Origin: Palsa-504 sp963787645
Lineage (GTDB): Bacteria > Actinomycetota > Actinomycetes > Streptosporangiales > Streptosporangiaceae
Assembly (NCBI GenBank): GCA_963787645.1
Contig: CAWBDS010000002.1
Location: 744,001-808,000 of the forward strand
Direction: 5' to 3'
Length of the DNA stretch: 64,000 bases
The position numbers were made by a program, and so were the translations under genes. Positions 8,598 to 17,321 of the stretch are shown one piece after another. The notes below the pieces were generated by a model. That model saw only the letters and a list, made by a program, of their open reading frames with translations. It did no database searches and was not told where the DNA came from. Positions within the stretch are counted from its first letter, which is position 1. The number at the start of each line of letters is the position of its first letter.

Positions 8598-9821
8598 ATG
8601 ACACGCCCGGGGCCCGCCTACCTCGATCCCGACGCCGAGTCGGCCGCGCCGGCCCCGGCGGCCGCTGACCAGGACACCGCCCGCTCGCGATTTCCGCTGC
8701 GCCTGGCCGCCATCGGGGTCTGCGTCTTCGCGAGCCTTCGGCTCGTGGCCGTGGGCGTTTCGGCGTACCTGCTGCCGCGCGGGAAGTTCCATAACCTGCA
8801 CTACTCGCTGTGGCACCTGATCGCGTCCTGGGACAGCGGCCGTTATCTGCACATCGCGGCCCACGGCTACTCCTACGTGCCGGGAAATCTGCGCCTGGAC
8901 GTCATCTTCGCGTGGTTCCCCGGGTATCCCGCGGCCATCGACGCGTGGTCGCCGATCCCGGGCGTCGGTGTCCACCGGGCCGCTCTGACGGTCACGATCG
9001 TCGCCGGGCTGGCGGCCGCGTGGGGGCTGACCCGGCTGGGCCTGGCCCTGACTGGTGACCGGAGGATCGCCCTGCTCATGGTCGCGCTGTGGGCCGTCGC
9101 GCCCGGCTCGGTCGTGTGGATCATGCTCTACTCCGAAGCCCTGTTCTGCGCCCTGGCCGTCTGGGCCCTGGTCGCCCTGGTAGAGCGGCGCTGGCTGACC
9201 GCTGCGGCCCTGACCATCGCGGCCGGGACCGTGCGCAGCACGGCCATAGCCCTGATCGCGGCGGTCGTGGTCGCCGCGCTGCCCCCGGTGGTGCGCGCGG
9301 TCCGAGCCCGCGAACCGATCAGCGCGTGGTGGCGCCCGGCCGCGTCCGCGCTGGCCGCCCCGCTCGGCCTGGTCGGCTACTGGGCCTACTCGGCCTGGGC
9401 CACGCATCACCTGAGCGGCTTCCTGTGGGTCGAGAAGAACGCACACAACAGCTTCGACTTCGGCAAGGGCATCGTCGTGGCCGCCGAGCGGGCCATCATC
9501 TCCGGACCCACCGCCGGTGTCGCGCTGACCCTGCTGATCATCGCCGCCGCGGTTATCCTCACCGCCTACAGCCTGACCGAGCGCATCCCGATCTACCTGC
9601 ACGCCTACACGCTGGTCGTCATCGTGCTGGCCCTCGGCCCGGGCCCGTACTACCTGGGCTCTAAACCGCGCTTCCTGCTGCCCGCCATGCTGCTCGGCCT
9701 CCCGCTGGCCCGTCTCCTGACCCGGGTCCCGGCCTGGGCGCTGATTCCCCTGTTCGTCGTCCTGGCCGCCGCCTCCACCTGGTTCAGCATCTACCTGATG
9801 ACCTACGGCTGGGCCCCGTAA
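8598..9821 (+). CDS. PIG-V-like GT-C family mannosyltransferase
   Basis: A 407-residue polytopic membrane protein with about nine hydrophobic helices. After the first helix lies SWDSGRYLHIAAHGY, the luminal Trp-Asp-Ser motif of PIG-V-like mannosyltransferases, followed by FAWFPGYPA, the usual FPLYP segment. Such enzymes use polyprenyl-phosphate-linked sugars to glycosylate lipids or proteins outside the membrane. The acceptor here is unknown. The start codon lies 12 bases after apt, with only a weak ribosome site. Its C terminus is intact (ending MTYGWAP). Confidence 0.75.
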   Translation: MTRPGPAYLDPDAESAAPAPAAADQDTARSRFPLRLAAIGVCVFASLRLVAVGVSAYLLPRGKFHNLHYSLWHLIASWDSGRYLHIAAHGYSYVPGNLRLDVIFAWFPGYPAAIDAWSPIPGVGVHRAALTVTIVAGLAAAWGLTRLGLALTGDRRIALLMVALWAVAPGSVVWIMLYSEALFCALAVWALVALVERRWLTAAALTIAAGTVRSTAIALIAAVVVAALPPVVRAVRAREPISAWWRPAASALAAPLGLVGYWAYSAWATHHLSGFLWVEKNAHNSFDFGKGIVVAAERAIISGPTAGVALTLLIIAAAVILTAYSLTERIPIYLHAYTLVVIVLALGPGPYYLGSKPRFLLPAMLLGLPLARLLTRVPAWALIPLFVVLAAASTWFSIYLMTYGWAP

Positions 9822-9921
9822 AGCGCCGGCCGCCCGGCCTCCACAGCTCCACCACCCACCCCACCCCCACCCGCGGTTTGCGCCCCTGCCACTCGCCTTC
9901 GCGCCCCGCCGCCGCGTCGCC

Positions 9922-10320
9922 CTGCGGGTCAGCATTGGCCTGCTGCTGCGGCGGCTCCGTCAGGCCCGGGACGACGAAGAGCTGACCGTACCCCAGACCT
10001 CGGCGCTGGCTCGCCTGGACCGCGGCGGCCCGGCCACGGCCAGCGCCCTGGCCCGGCAGGAGCAGATCAGCCCGCAGTCCATGGGGGCCACGCTGGCCGC
10101 TCTGGAGGCGCGGGGCCTGGTCGGTCGTGGTCCGGACGCCCGAGATGGCCGACGGGTCGTGCTATCGCTTACCGAAGCCGGGCGGCAGGTGCTGCGCGAT
10201 AAACGGAACGCCCACACCGAACAGCTGGCTCAGGCCCTGTTCTCCGGCTTTACCGCGGCCGAGCTCGGCCAGCTGTGGGCGGCCGTGCCACTGCTCGAGC
10301 GTCTGGCCCAGAGCATCTGA
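9922..10320 (+). pseudogene. MarR-family regulator lacking a normal start
   Basis: The translated frame is a convincing MarR winged helix: SIGLLLRRLRQ, then TASALARQEQISPQSMGATL (recognition helix), then GLVGRGPDARDGRRVVLSL (wing), and a C-terminal dimer helix. However, no ATG, GTG or TTG lies in this frame between the upstream stop at 9796 and the internal ATG at 10081, which would delete most of the DNA-binding domain. CTG at 9922 is the only plausible start. The stop touches the ATG of the broken DHA2 exporter, the usual marR-exporter pairing, so the pair has probably decayed together. Confidence 0.6.
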
Positions 10321-11348
10321 TGGCGCCGTCCGGTCCCGACACCAGGCGCGGTCAGCAAGCTGGCTCCGATGACCGGTATAAATGGGTCGCCCTGGCCAAT
10401 ACCACCGCCGCGGTGTTCATAGCCACGCTGGACGGCTCGATCGTCATCATCGCCTTGCCCGCGATCTTCCGCGGCATCCACCTTGATCCGCTGGCGCCGG
10501 GCAACGTCGGCTACCTGCTTTGGATGATCATGGGTACCGCCTGGTCCAGGCCGTTCTGATGGTCACCGTCGGCCGCCTGGGCGACATGTTCGGCCGGGTC
10601 CGGATCTATAACGCGGGCTTCGCGGTGTTCACCATCGCCTCGGTCCTGCTGTCTTTCGACCCGTTTCAGGCGGGCCGCGGCGCGCTGTGGCTGATCGGCT
10701 GGCGGGTGCTCCAGGCCGTCGGCGGCTCGATGCTGATGGCCAACTCGGCCGCCATCTTGACCGATGCGTTCCCGTCCGACCAGCGCGGCTTCGCGCTGGG
10801 CACCAACCAGGTCGCCGCGCTGGCCGGCCAATTCGTCGGGCTGGTCGCCGGAGGCCTGCTGGCCACCCTGGACTGGCGGGCGGTGTTCTGGGTCAACGTG
10901 CCGGTTGGGGTGTACGGGACGCTGTGGGCCTATCACAAGCTCCGGGAAACGGGGGAGCGGCACCGCGGCCACATCGACTGGTGGGGCAACGTCACGTTCA
11001 CGGTGGGCCTGAGCGCGGTCCTGCCGACGTCGCTCACCGCCGGGTTGCGGCAGCAGGGTGTGCCGCCCGGCCTGGCCCGCCAGATCGCAGCGCTGCCGCC
11101 GGTTTCGTCGCTGTTCGCCGCGGTGCTGGGCGTGAACCCGGTCCAGCACCTGCTCGGCTCCGCGGGCGGGCTCTCCGCACTCTCAGCCGCGCACCAGCGG
11201 ATCCTGACCGGGCGCGAGTTCTTCCCCGACCTGATCGCGGGACCGTTCCACCAGGGCCTGGTGGTAGTGTTCGCGACCTCGAAACGGGTCGGCCGTCGCG
11301 GCCGTGATCGCCTCGCTGCTGCGCGGCGGCCGTGCCGTGGGCGTGTGA
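10320..11348 (+). pseudogene. Broken DHA2-type MFS drug exporter
   Basis: The fragments belong to one 14-helix drug:H+ antiporter. Frame 1 (10320-10534) gives VALANTTAAVFIATLDGSIV up to GYLLWMIMG. A one-base loss near 10533 moves the frame to YRLVQAVLMVTVGRLGDMFG (motif A). Near 11028 the text jumps from helix 6 (FTVGLSAVL) straight to the C-terminal PTSLTAGLRQQG segment, so roughly 300 residues are missing. A further shift near 11280 restores SAVAAVIASLLRGGR and the natural stop at 11346. It cannot encode a working transporter. Confidence 0.85.
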
Positions 11349-11429
11349 AGTCCTCGGGAATCCCACGCATGTGATCAGGTGTTTAACCCATCTAAGTAGA
11401 ATGGTGGCTTGGCAGATGTGAGGAGCACT

Positions 11430-14087
11430 GTGACCGGTGACGTCGTCACGACCGGGACGAGGGCTGCCGATCCTGCCCGGGTGGACGCGCCACGGGTTAC
11501 CGAACCCGTAATCGATGCGGAACAGGCCGAGGCAGGGGCAGCTGACGTGCCCGGTCGCCGCACGGCCAATGGCGCCGTCGCGCCCGCCGAGAGCCCGCCC
11601 CCCGAGAGCCCGCCCCCCGAGAGCCCGGCCGCCGAGAGCCCGCCCCCCAAGAGCGCAGCCCCCAAGAGCGCAGCCCCCAAGAGCGCAGCCCCCAAGAGCG
11701 CAGCCCCCGAGAGCGCAGCCCCCGAGAGCCCCGCCGCTGAGAGCTCCGCCGCCGACACCCCGGCCCGGACCAGCCAAGCGCGGCCGAGCCGGACTCGGGC
11801 CGCGGTCGCGGCGGTGCAGGGCCAGGCAGCCGACGTCGCGGCGGGCGGAGTCGGGGTCCGGCGTCGGCTGGCCCGGCTGGGCGCACAGCGTGGCGCGACG
11901 CTCAACCCGGTGCTCGACCCGCTGCTCAAGACGGTGCGCGCCACGCACCCCAAGGCCGACATCCGGCTGATCGAGCGGGCCTACGACACCGCCGCGTACT
12001 GGCACCGCGAGCAGAAGCGGCTGAGCGGCGATCCGTATATCACCCACCCGCTGGCCGTGGCCACGATCCTGGCCGAGCTCGGCATGAACACCGACACGAT
12101 CTGCGCGGCGCTACTGCACGACACGGTGGAGGACACCCCGTACACCCTGACCGAGCTGCGCGGTGAGTTCGGCGAGGACATCACCGCGCTGGTGGACGGC
12201 GTCACCAAGCTGGACAAGGTCAAGTACGGCGAGTCCGCTGAGGCAGAGACCGTCCGCAAGATGGTGGTCGCGATGTCCCGGGACATCCGCGTGCTGGTCA
12301 TCAAGCTCGCGGACCGGCTGCACAACATGCGGACGCTGCGCTACCTGAAGCGGGAGAAGCAGGAGCGTAAGTCCCGCGAGGTCCTGGAGATCTACGCCCC
12401 GCTGGCCCACCGGCTCGGCATGAACACGGTGAAGTGGGAGCTGGAGGATCTGGCCTTCCAGACGCTGTACCCGAAGCGGTTCGACGAGATCGCGCGGCTG
12501 GTGTCCAGCCGCGCGCCGCGCCGCGAAGCCTTCCTGCAGGAAGTGATCCAGGACGTCCGAGGAGACCTGCTCGAGGCCAAGATCAAGAACACGGTGACCG
12601 GCCGGCCCAAGCACTACTACTCGATCTACCAGAAGATGATCGCCCGCAACGTCGGCTTCGACGACATCTACGATCTGGTCGGCATCCGGGTCCTGGTCGA
12701 TACCGTCCGCGACTGCTACGCGGCCCTCGGCACCATCCACGCGCGGTGGAACCCCGTCCCCGGACGGTTCAAGGATTACATCGCGATGCCGAAGTTCAAC
12801 ATGTACCAGTCGCTGCACACCACGGTCATCGGTCCGGGCGGCAAGCCGGTGGAACTGCAGATCCGGACCTGGCGCATGCACCAGCGCTCGGAGTACGGGG
12901 TCGCCGCGCACTGGAAGTACAAGGAGGAGACGGTCTTCAGCGGCCGGTCCTCCGGCGCTAAGGACGACACGCAGGAGATGGCCTGGCTGCGGCAGCTGGT
13001 CGACTGGCAGCGGGAGACCGAGGATCCCGCCGAGTTCCTCGAGTCGCTCCGTTTTGACCTGGCCGCCGCCGAGGTTTACGTGTTCACTCCCCGCGGCGAC
13101 GTCATCCCGCTGCCGCAGGGCTCGACCCCGGTGGACTTCGCGTACGCCATCCACACCGAGGTCGGGCACCGGACCATCGGTGCGCGGGTCAACGGCCGGC
13201 TGGTGGCGCTGGAATCGACCCTGGATAACGGCGACACGGTGGAGATCTTCACCTCCAAGACCGCCGAAGCGGGGCCGAGCCGGGACTGGCTCAAGTTCGT
13301 GCAGAGCCCTCGGGCGCGTAACAAGATCCGGCAGTGGTTCTCCAAGGAGCGCCGGGAAGCCGCGGTCGAGGCGGGCAAGGACCAGATCGCCCGGGCCATG
13401 CGCAAGCAGGGGCTGCCGCTGCAGCGGCTGGCGGCCGCCGACACGCTGATCACGTTGGCCCGCGACCTGCGTTATCCCGACGTGTCCGGGCTGTATGCGG
13501 CGGTCGGCGAGGGCCGGGTCAGCGCCCAGTCGGTGGTCGAGAAGCTAGTCCGGTCGGTTGGCGGGGTGGCCGGCGCGCAGGAGGACCTAGCCGAGACCAC
13601 GCTGCCGAGCAAGGCACCGCAGCCGCGGACCCCGTTTGAATCCGGCGTCGAGGTCACCGGGACACCCGACGTGTGGGTCCGCCTGTCCCGGTGCTGTACC
13701 CCGGTGCCCGGGGACCAGATCAGCGGTTTCGTTACCCACGGCCACGGCGTGTCCGTGCACCGCACGGACTGCGTGAACTTGGCGCACCTGAGCGGTACCC
13801 AGCGGGAGCGGATGGTCGACGTCCACTGGGCCCCGACCGAAGGCTCGCTGTTCCTGGTCGCCATCCAGGTCGAGGCGCTCGACCGGACCCGGCTGCTCTC
13901 CGACGTGACCCGGGTGCTGTCCGACCAGCACGTCAACATCTTGTCCGCCACGGTCACCACCAGCCGGGACCGGGTGGCAGTCAGCCGTTTCACCTTCGAG
14001 ATGGGCGACCCCAAGCACCTGGGCCACGTCCTGCGCGCCGTCCGCGCCATCGACGGCGTATACGACGTCGCGCGGGTAACGAGCTAG
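11430..14087 (+). CDS. relA: Bifunctional (p)ppGpp synthetase/hydrolase Rel
   Basis: Makes and degrades (p)ppGpp in the stringent response. The HD hydrolase domain carries LLHDTVEDT near residue 230, so hydrolase activity is predicted. The synthetase domain (about 395-510) has DLVGIRVLV and FKDYIAMPKFNMYQSLHTTV. TGS (about 545-605) and C-terminal ACT (about 808-885) domains follow. GTG at 11430 has AGGAG just upstream; a TTG at 11409 is less likely. The first about 150 residues are a disordered Pro/Ala/Glu/Ser leader with tandem pentapeptides not seen in most homologues. Its stop shares CTAG with the convergent DUF349 gene. Confidence 0.95.
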   Translation: MTGDVVTTGTRAADPARVDAPRVTEPVIDAEQAEAGAADVPGRRTANGAVAPAESPPPESPPPESPAAESPPPKSAAPKSAAPKSAAPKSAAPESAAPESPAAESSAADTPARTSQARPSRTRAAVAAVQGQAADVAAGGVGVRRRLARLGAQRGATLNPVLDPLLKTVRATHPKADIRLIERAYDTAAYWHREQKRLSGDPYITHPLAVATILAELGMNTDTICAALLHDTVEDTPYTLTELRGEFGEDITALVDGVTKLDKVKYGESAEAETVRKMVVAMSRDIRVLVIKLADRLHNMRTLRYLKREKQERKSREVLEIYAPLAHRLGMNTVKWELEDLAFQTLYPKRFDEIARLVSSRAPRREAFLQEVIQDVRGDLLEAKIKNTVTGRPKHYYSIYQKMIARNVGFDDIYDLVGIRVLVDTVRDCYAALGTIHARWNPVPGRFKDYIAMPKFNMYQSLHTTVIGPGGKPVELQIRTWRMHQRSEYGVAAHWKYKEETVFSGRSSGAKDDTQEMAWLRQLVDWQRETEDPAEFLESLRFDLAAAEVYVFTPRGDVIPLPQGSTPVDFAYAIHTEVGHRTIGARVNGRLVALESTLDNGDTVEIFTSKTAEAGPSRDWLKFVQSPRARNKIRQWFSKERREAAVEAGKDQIARAMRKQGLPLQRLAAADTLITLARDLRYPDVSGLYAAVGEGRVSAQSVVEKLVRSVGGVAGAQEDLAETTLPSKAPQPRTPFESGVEVTGTPDVWVRLSRCCTPVPGDQISGFVTHGHGVSVHRTDCVNLAHLSGTQRERMVDVHWAPTEGSLFLVAIQVEALDRTRLLSDVTRVLSDQHVNILSATVTTSRDRVAVSRFTFEMGDPKHLGHVLRAVRAIDGVYDVARVTS
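11590..11735 (+). repeat. 15-bp tandem repeats coding pentapeptides in rel
   Basis: About ten in-frame 15-base units. Four consecutive copies of CCCAAGAGCGCAGCC (11646-11705) encode Pro-Lys-Ser-Ala-Ala, and flanking variants encode Pro-Glu-Ser-Pro-Pro or Pro-Glu-Ser-Ala-Ala. The perfect core copies indicate recent expansion by slippage in the N-terminal disordered leader of Rel. Confidence 0.95.
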
Positions 14088-15322
14088 CTGGAGAACTCGG
14101 CTAGCGTGTGCTCGGCTTCTTCGAGCCAGGCGCGGCGGGCGGTCAGGGCCTCCTCGGCGTTGTGCACCGCCCGGTCGTCGCCCCGGTCGCGCGCCTTAGC
14201 CAGCTGATCCTCCAGCTGAGCGATGGTCGTGCGCAGCTGGGCCACGGTGCCCTCGGCGCGGGCCAGCGCCTCGGGGTTGGAACGGCGCCACTGGGCCTCT
14301 TCGGCCTTGCGGATCGCTTCCTCGACCCGGCGCAGCCCCGACTCCAGGTGCTCACGGGAATCCCGTGGCACCGCGCCGATCTGCTCCCACCGCTCCTGGA
14401 TGCCGCGCAGCGCAGACCGCGCGGCGCGGAAGTCGGTCACCGGCAGCAGCGCCTGAGCCTGGTCGAGCAGCTGCTGCTTGGCCTCGGCATGCTCGCGCAA
14501 CGTGGCGTCCTTGGCCGAGAACACCTCGGTCCGGGCGGCAAAGAACTTGTCCTGGGCGGCCCGGAAGCGCTTCCACAGCTCGGTCTCGGCCTCCCGGTCG
14601 GCCCGGCCGGCCGCCTTCCACCTTTGCATCAGCTCACGGAACGCGCTGGTGGTGGAGCCCCACTCGGTCGAGGAGGACAGCGCCTCGGCCTCGGTGCACA
14701 GCTGCTCCTTGCGGGCCTTGACGTCCTCCCGCTCGGCTTCCAGGGTGGCGAAGAAGGCTTTACGCCGCTTGGTGAAGGCGTTGCGCGCCGCGGACAGCCG
14801 CTTCCACAGCACGGCCTCGGCGGCCCGGTCGGCGTGCGGGGCCGCCTTCCATTCGTCGAGCAGCTCGCGCATCCGCTCGCCGCTGCTCTTCCAGTGCGTG
14901 GCCTCGGCCGCGATCTGCTCGGCCTCCGCGACGATCCGCTCCTTGGCCTCCTTGGCCTGCACCCGTGCGTGCTCGCGGGCGACCTTGGCCTCCTCGCGGC
15001 GGTGACCGACGTCTTCGGTCAGCCGCTCCAGGCGCGTCCGCAGGCCGTCCAGGTCACCCAGGGCGTTGGCGTCGTCGAGGCTGCGCAGCAAGCGCTGGAC
15101 GGTCGCCGCGGCCTGGGCGGGAGCCAGGTCGGTGCCGGTGATCCGCTGCTCGAGCAGCACCACCTCGGTCTCGAGCGCCTCGTACTTGCGCTGGTAAAAG
15201 GCCAGTGCCTCTTCCGGACTGCCCGCCTGCCAGGAACCGATCACCCGCTCACCATCGGCGGTACGGACATAGACCGTCCCGTCGGCGTCAACCCGGCCCC
15301 ACGGATGGTCGGCGGTGCTCAC
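14084..15322 (-). CDS. DUF349 repeat protein
   Basis: A 412-residue protein made largely of charged helices. At least three DUF349-type repeats are visible, each with a Trp-Lys-Arg-like core (EAVLWKRLSAARNAFTKRR, ETELWKRFRAAQDKFFAAR and a degenerate third), joined by predicted coiled coils; a short domain (WGRVDADGTVYVRTADGERV) leads the protein. The molecular role of DUF349 proteins is not established. The gene is conserved beside rel in actinobacteria and is transcribed convergently with it. The two stops overlap in the sequence CTAG. Confidence 0.85.
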   Translation of the reverse strand: MSTADHPWGRVDADGTVYVRTADGERVIGSWQAGSPEEALAFYQRKYEALETEVVLLEQRITGTDLAPAQAAATVQRLLRSLDDANALGDLDGLRTRLERLTEDVGHRREEAKVAREHARVQAKEAKERIVAEAEQIAAEATHWKSSGERMRELLDEWKAAPHADRAAEAVLWKRLSAARNAFTKRRKAFFATLEAEREDVKARKEQLCTEAEALSSSTEWGSTTSAFRELMQRWKAAGRADREAETELWKRFRAAQDKFFAARTEVFSAKDATLREHAEAKQQLLDQAQALLPVTDFRAARSALRGIQERWEQIGAVPRDSREHLESGLRRVEEAIRKAEEAQWRRSNPEALARAEGTVAQLRTTIAQLEDQLAKARDRGDDRAVHNAEEALTARRAWLEEAEHTLAEFSS

Positions 15323-15349
15323 GGCGAACCTCCTGCGTCGTCTTCCTCG

Positions 15350-16228
15350 TCAGGTTTTCTTGATCGTCACGCTGTCAATGATGACCTTCTTCTTCGGAAC
15401 GCCGCCGCCGGCCTGAGGATAGGTACATGAGGTTCCGTCCTTTGCCACATTCTGGACGATATCCAGCCCAGAGGAAACCGTGGCAAAGGGTGTATAGCTG
15501 GTTCCTAGTCCGGAACTGCTGTCCTTGTACACGATGAAGAACTGGCTGCCGTTGCTGGTCGCCGTGCCTCCGTTCGCCATCGCCACCGTTCCGGCCGGGT
15601 ATTTGGCGTCGGTGAGATTCTCGCTGGCGTATTCGTAGCCCGGTGTCCCTGTACCGACGTCGCTGGTGGTACTGCAGGTCAGGTTGGTGTCCGCCTTAGC
15701 GTAAGCGTCGCCGCACTGCAGCACAAAGATGCCGCTGGTCAGCAGCCGGTGGCACTGCGTGTTGTTGAAGAAGCCCGTCTGCGCGAGGTGCACGAAGGAG
15801 TTGACTGTGCAGGTTGCCTTGGAGTTGAGCAGGTTGACCGTGATCGGGCCGAGGTTGGTATTGATCGTCGCCTGATAGCTGGCGGTGTAGTCCGGGGTGG
15901 TCGGCGGCACGCCGACCTGCTTCGAGACCGGCGTGGCCGAGGTATAGCTGCAGTGATGCGCCGGTTCGGCCACCGTGGCGGCCGACGTCGTGGCCGATGG
16001 GGAGGCCGAAGCAGACGCAGACTTGCTGGCCGAGGCGGACGGCTTCTTGGCGCCGCCGCTCGGAAGAAATGCCACTACCAGCCCGGCGATCAGGCCCGCG
16101 GCCACCACCGCGGCGAGCCCGGTCAGCCAGCGCTTGCGGATCACGCGCTGTCTGGCCAGCCGCAACTCCTGCTGACGGCGGTGCTTCTCCCTGGCTTGCC
16201 TGCGCTGGCGTTCGCTCTTACCCGCCAC
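15350..16228 (-). CDS. Membrane-anchored cyclophilin-type peptidyl-prolyl isomerase
   Basis: The 292-residue protein has a basic cytoplasmic N terminus, one membrane helix (about 34-56), a Ser/Ala/Lys-rich linker, and an extracytoplasmic cyclophilin domain from about residue 105. That domain shows NTNLGPITVNLLNSKATCTV, GFFNNTQCHRL (the conserved His/Arg position), and GSQFFIVYKDS. It should assist folding of exported proteins. It lies 27 bases upstream of the DUF349 gene on the same strand and diverges from the MBL hydrolase. This placement next to rel is conserved in actinobacteria. Confidence 0.9.
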   Translation of the reverse strand: MAGKSERQRRQAREKHRRQQELRLARQRVIRKRWLTGLAAVVAAGLIAGLVVAFLPSGGAKKPSASASKSASASASPSATTSAATVAEPAHHCSYTSATPVSKQVGVPPTTPDYTASYQATINTNLGPITVNLLNSKATCTVNSFVHLAQTGFFNNTQCHRLLTSGIFVLQCGDAYAKADTNLTCSTTSDVGTGTPGYEYASENLTDAKYPAGTVAMANGGTATSNGSQFFIVYKDSSSGLGTSYTPFATVSSGLDIVQNVAKDGTSCTYPQAGGGVPKKKVIIDSVTIKKT

Positions 16229-16365
16229 CGGTCGTGTCCTCCTTGGCCTGTCGCGTTATCTGGCTACCGCTGGTATTCACGGGGAGGCAGGCCAACGAAC
16301 CCGTATACCGCTGATCCCGAAACATAGCTGGTTGGGTTGGGGGAGACCCCCCAGAACCCCGCATA

Positions 16366-16385
16366 ATTCGCGATCGCTCGCGAAT
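16366..16385. repeat. Perfect 8-bp inverted repeat in divergent promoter region
   Basis: ATTCGCGA-TCGC-TCGCGAAT lies in the 258-base gap between the divergent PPIase and MBL genes. It is the most symmetric element there. With no T tract and a position between two divergent starts, an operator is more plausible than a terminator. A GC-rich hairpin of G and C runs (about 16338-16353) lies just before it. Nothing else in the gap is recognised. Confidence 0.4.
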
Positions 16386-16486
16386 CGTACCTTCCAGATG
16401 CCGGGACCGGTACCCTTCGTTATCGGTTCGCTGCCATGCAGGTCACCTGGGTAACCTGAGACACCGTACCGTGAGAAAGGACGGTT

Positions 16487-17218
16487 GTGCTCGTCGCAGG
16501 GTTCCCAGCAGGAGCGTTCGCCGCGAACTGTTATGTTGTCGCGACCGCTCCCGGCGAGCCGTGCGTGATCATCGACCCAGGCCAGGACGCCGAACCGGGA
16601 ATCGCGGAGATCCTCGCTGAGCACCGGCTTCAGCCAGCCGCCGTCCTGCTTACTCACGGTCATATCGACCACGTGTGGTCGGTCGCCCCGGTATGCGGCG
16701 CGCAGGGCATCCCCGCCTATATTCATCCCGCCGATCGCGCATTGCTCAGTGATCCGGGCCGCGGTTTCCCGCTGGGGATAGGCCAGCAACTGTTTGGCGG
16801 GCTGGAATTCACCGAGCCGGATGACGTGAAAGAACTAGCCGACGGGATGACGCTGAACCTGGTAGGCCTCCAGATCGTGGTGAATCACGCGCCCGGTCAC
16901 ACCGAGGGCTCCGTGACATTCCGGACGCCCGCGTCGGAGCAACCTAATACGGTAAGCGGCAAAAGCAAAATAGATCGTCCCGGCGACGTCTTGTTTTCCG
17001 GCGACCTGTTGTTTGCCGGGTCGATCGGGCGGACCGACCTGCCCGGCGGGGATTACCCGACGATCCTGCGCAGCCTGGCCCGGGTCTGCCTGACCCTGCC
17101 GGATGAGACCCTGGTGCTGTCTGGTCATGGACCGCGGACGACGATCGGCGAGGAGCGCCGGTCCAATCCGTTCCTGGCTGACTTGGCCCCGGCGTCTGGT
17201 CCGGTTCGAGGGATATGA
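16487..17218 (+). CDS. MBL-fold metallo-hydrolase (glyoxalase II-like)
   Basis: A 243-residue metallo-beta-lactamase fold protein. The metal motif THGHIDHVW is at residues 56-64, the third metal His is in VVNHAPGHTEGS, the bridging Asp in LFSGDLLFAGSIGRTDLPGGD, and the last His in LSGHGPRTTIGEE. It resembles the glyoxalase II-like hydrolases found between the PPIase and hisS/aspS in actinobacteria; its thioester substrate is unknown. The GTG start follows a GAAAGGACG ribosome site. hisS, which usually follows, is absent. Confidence 0.88.
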   Translation: MLVAGFPAGAFAANCYVVATAPGEPCVIIDPGQDAEPGIAEILAEHRLQPAAVLLTHGHIDHVWSVAPVCGAQGIPAYIHPADRALLSDPGRGFPLGIGQQLFGGLEFTEPDDVKELADGMTLNLVGLQIVVNHAPGHTEGSVTFRTPASEQPNTVSGKSKIDRPGDVLFSGDLLFAGSIGRTDLPGGDYPTILRSLARVCLTLPDETLVLSGHGPRTTIGEERRSNPFLADLAPASGPVRGI

Positions 17219-17321
17219 GGACCGAAGCACGCGGGCCGGTCCGTTCGGATAAAAAGATCTGACTATGAGTGACGGCGCGGTGGCCCAGGCGGCCGGGCGT
17301 CGGCGAAAGGGGAAGAACGCG

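Noticed and set aside
14108..15430. 440-residue plus-strand frame after rel
   Set aside because: Antisense to the DUF349 gene, whose helical repeats are clear.
16277..16789. 170-residue minus-strand frame with fewer Arg runs than other shadows
   Set aside because: It spans the divergent promoter region and the start of the MBL gene, which has complete metal motifs; no independent support.
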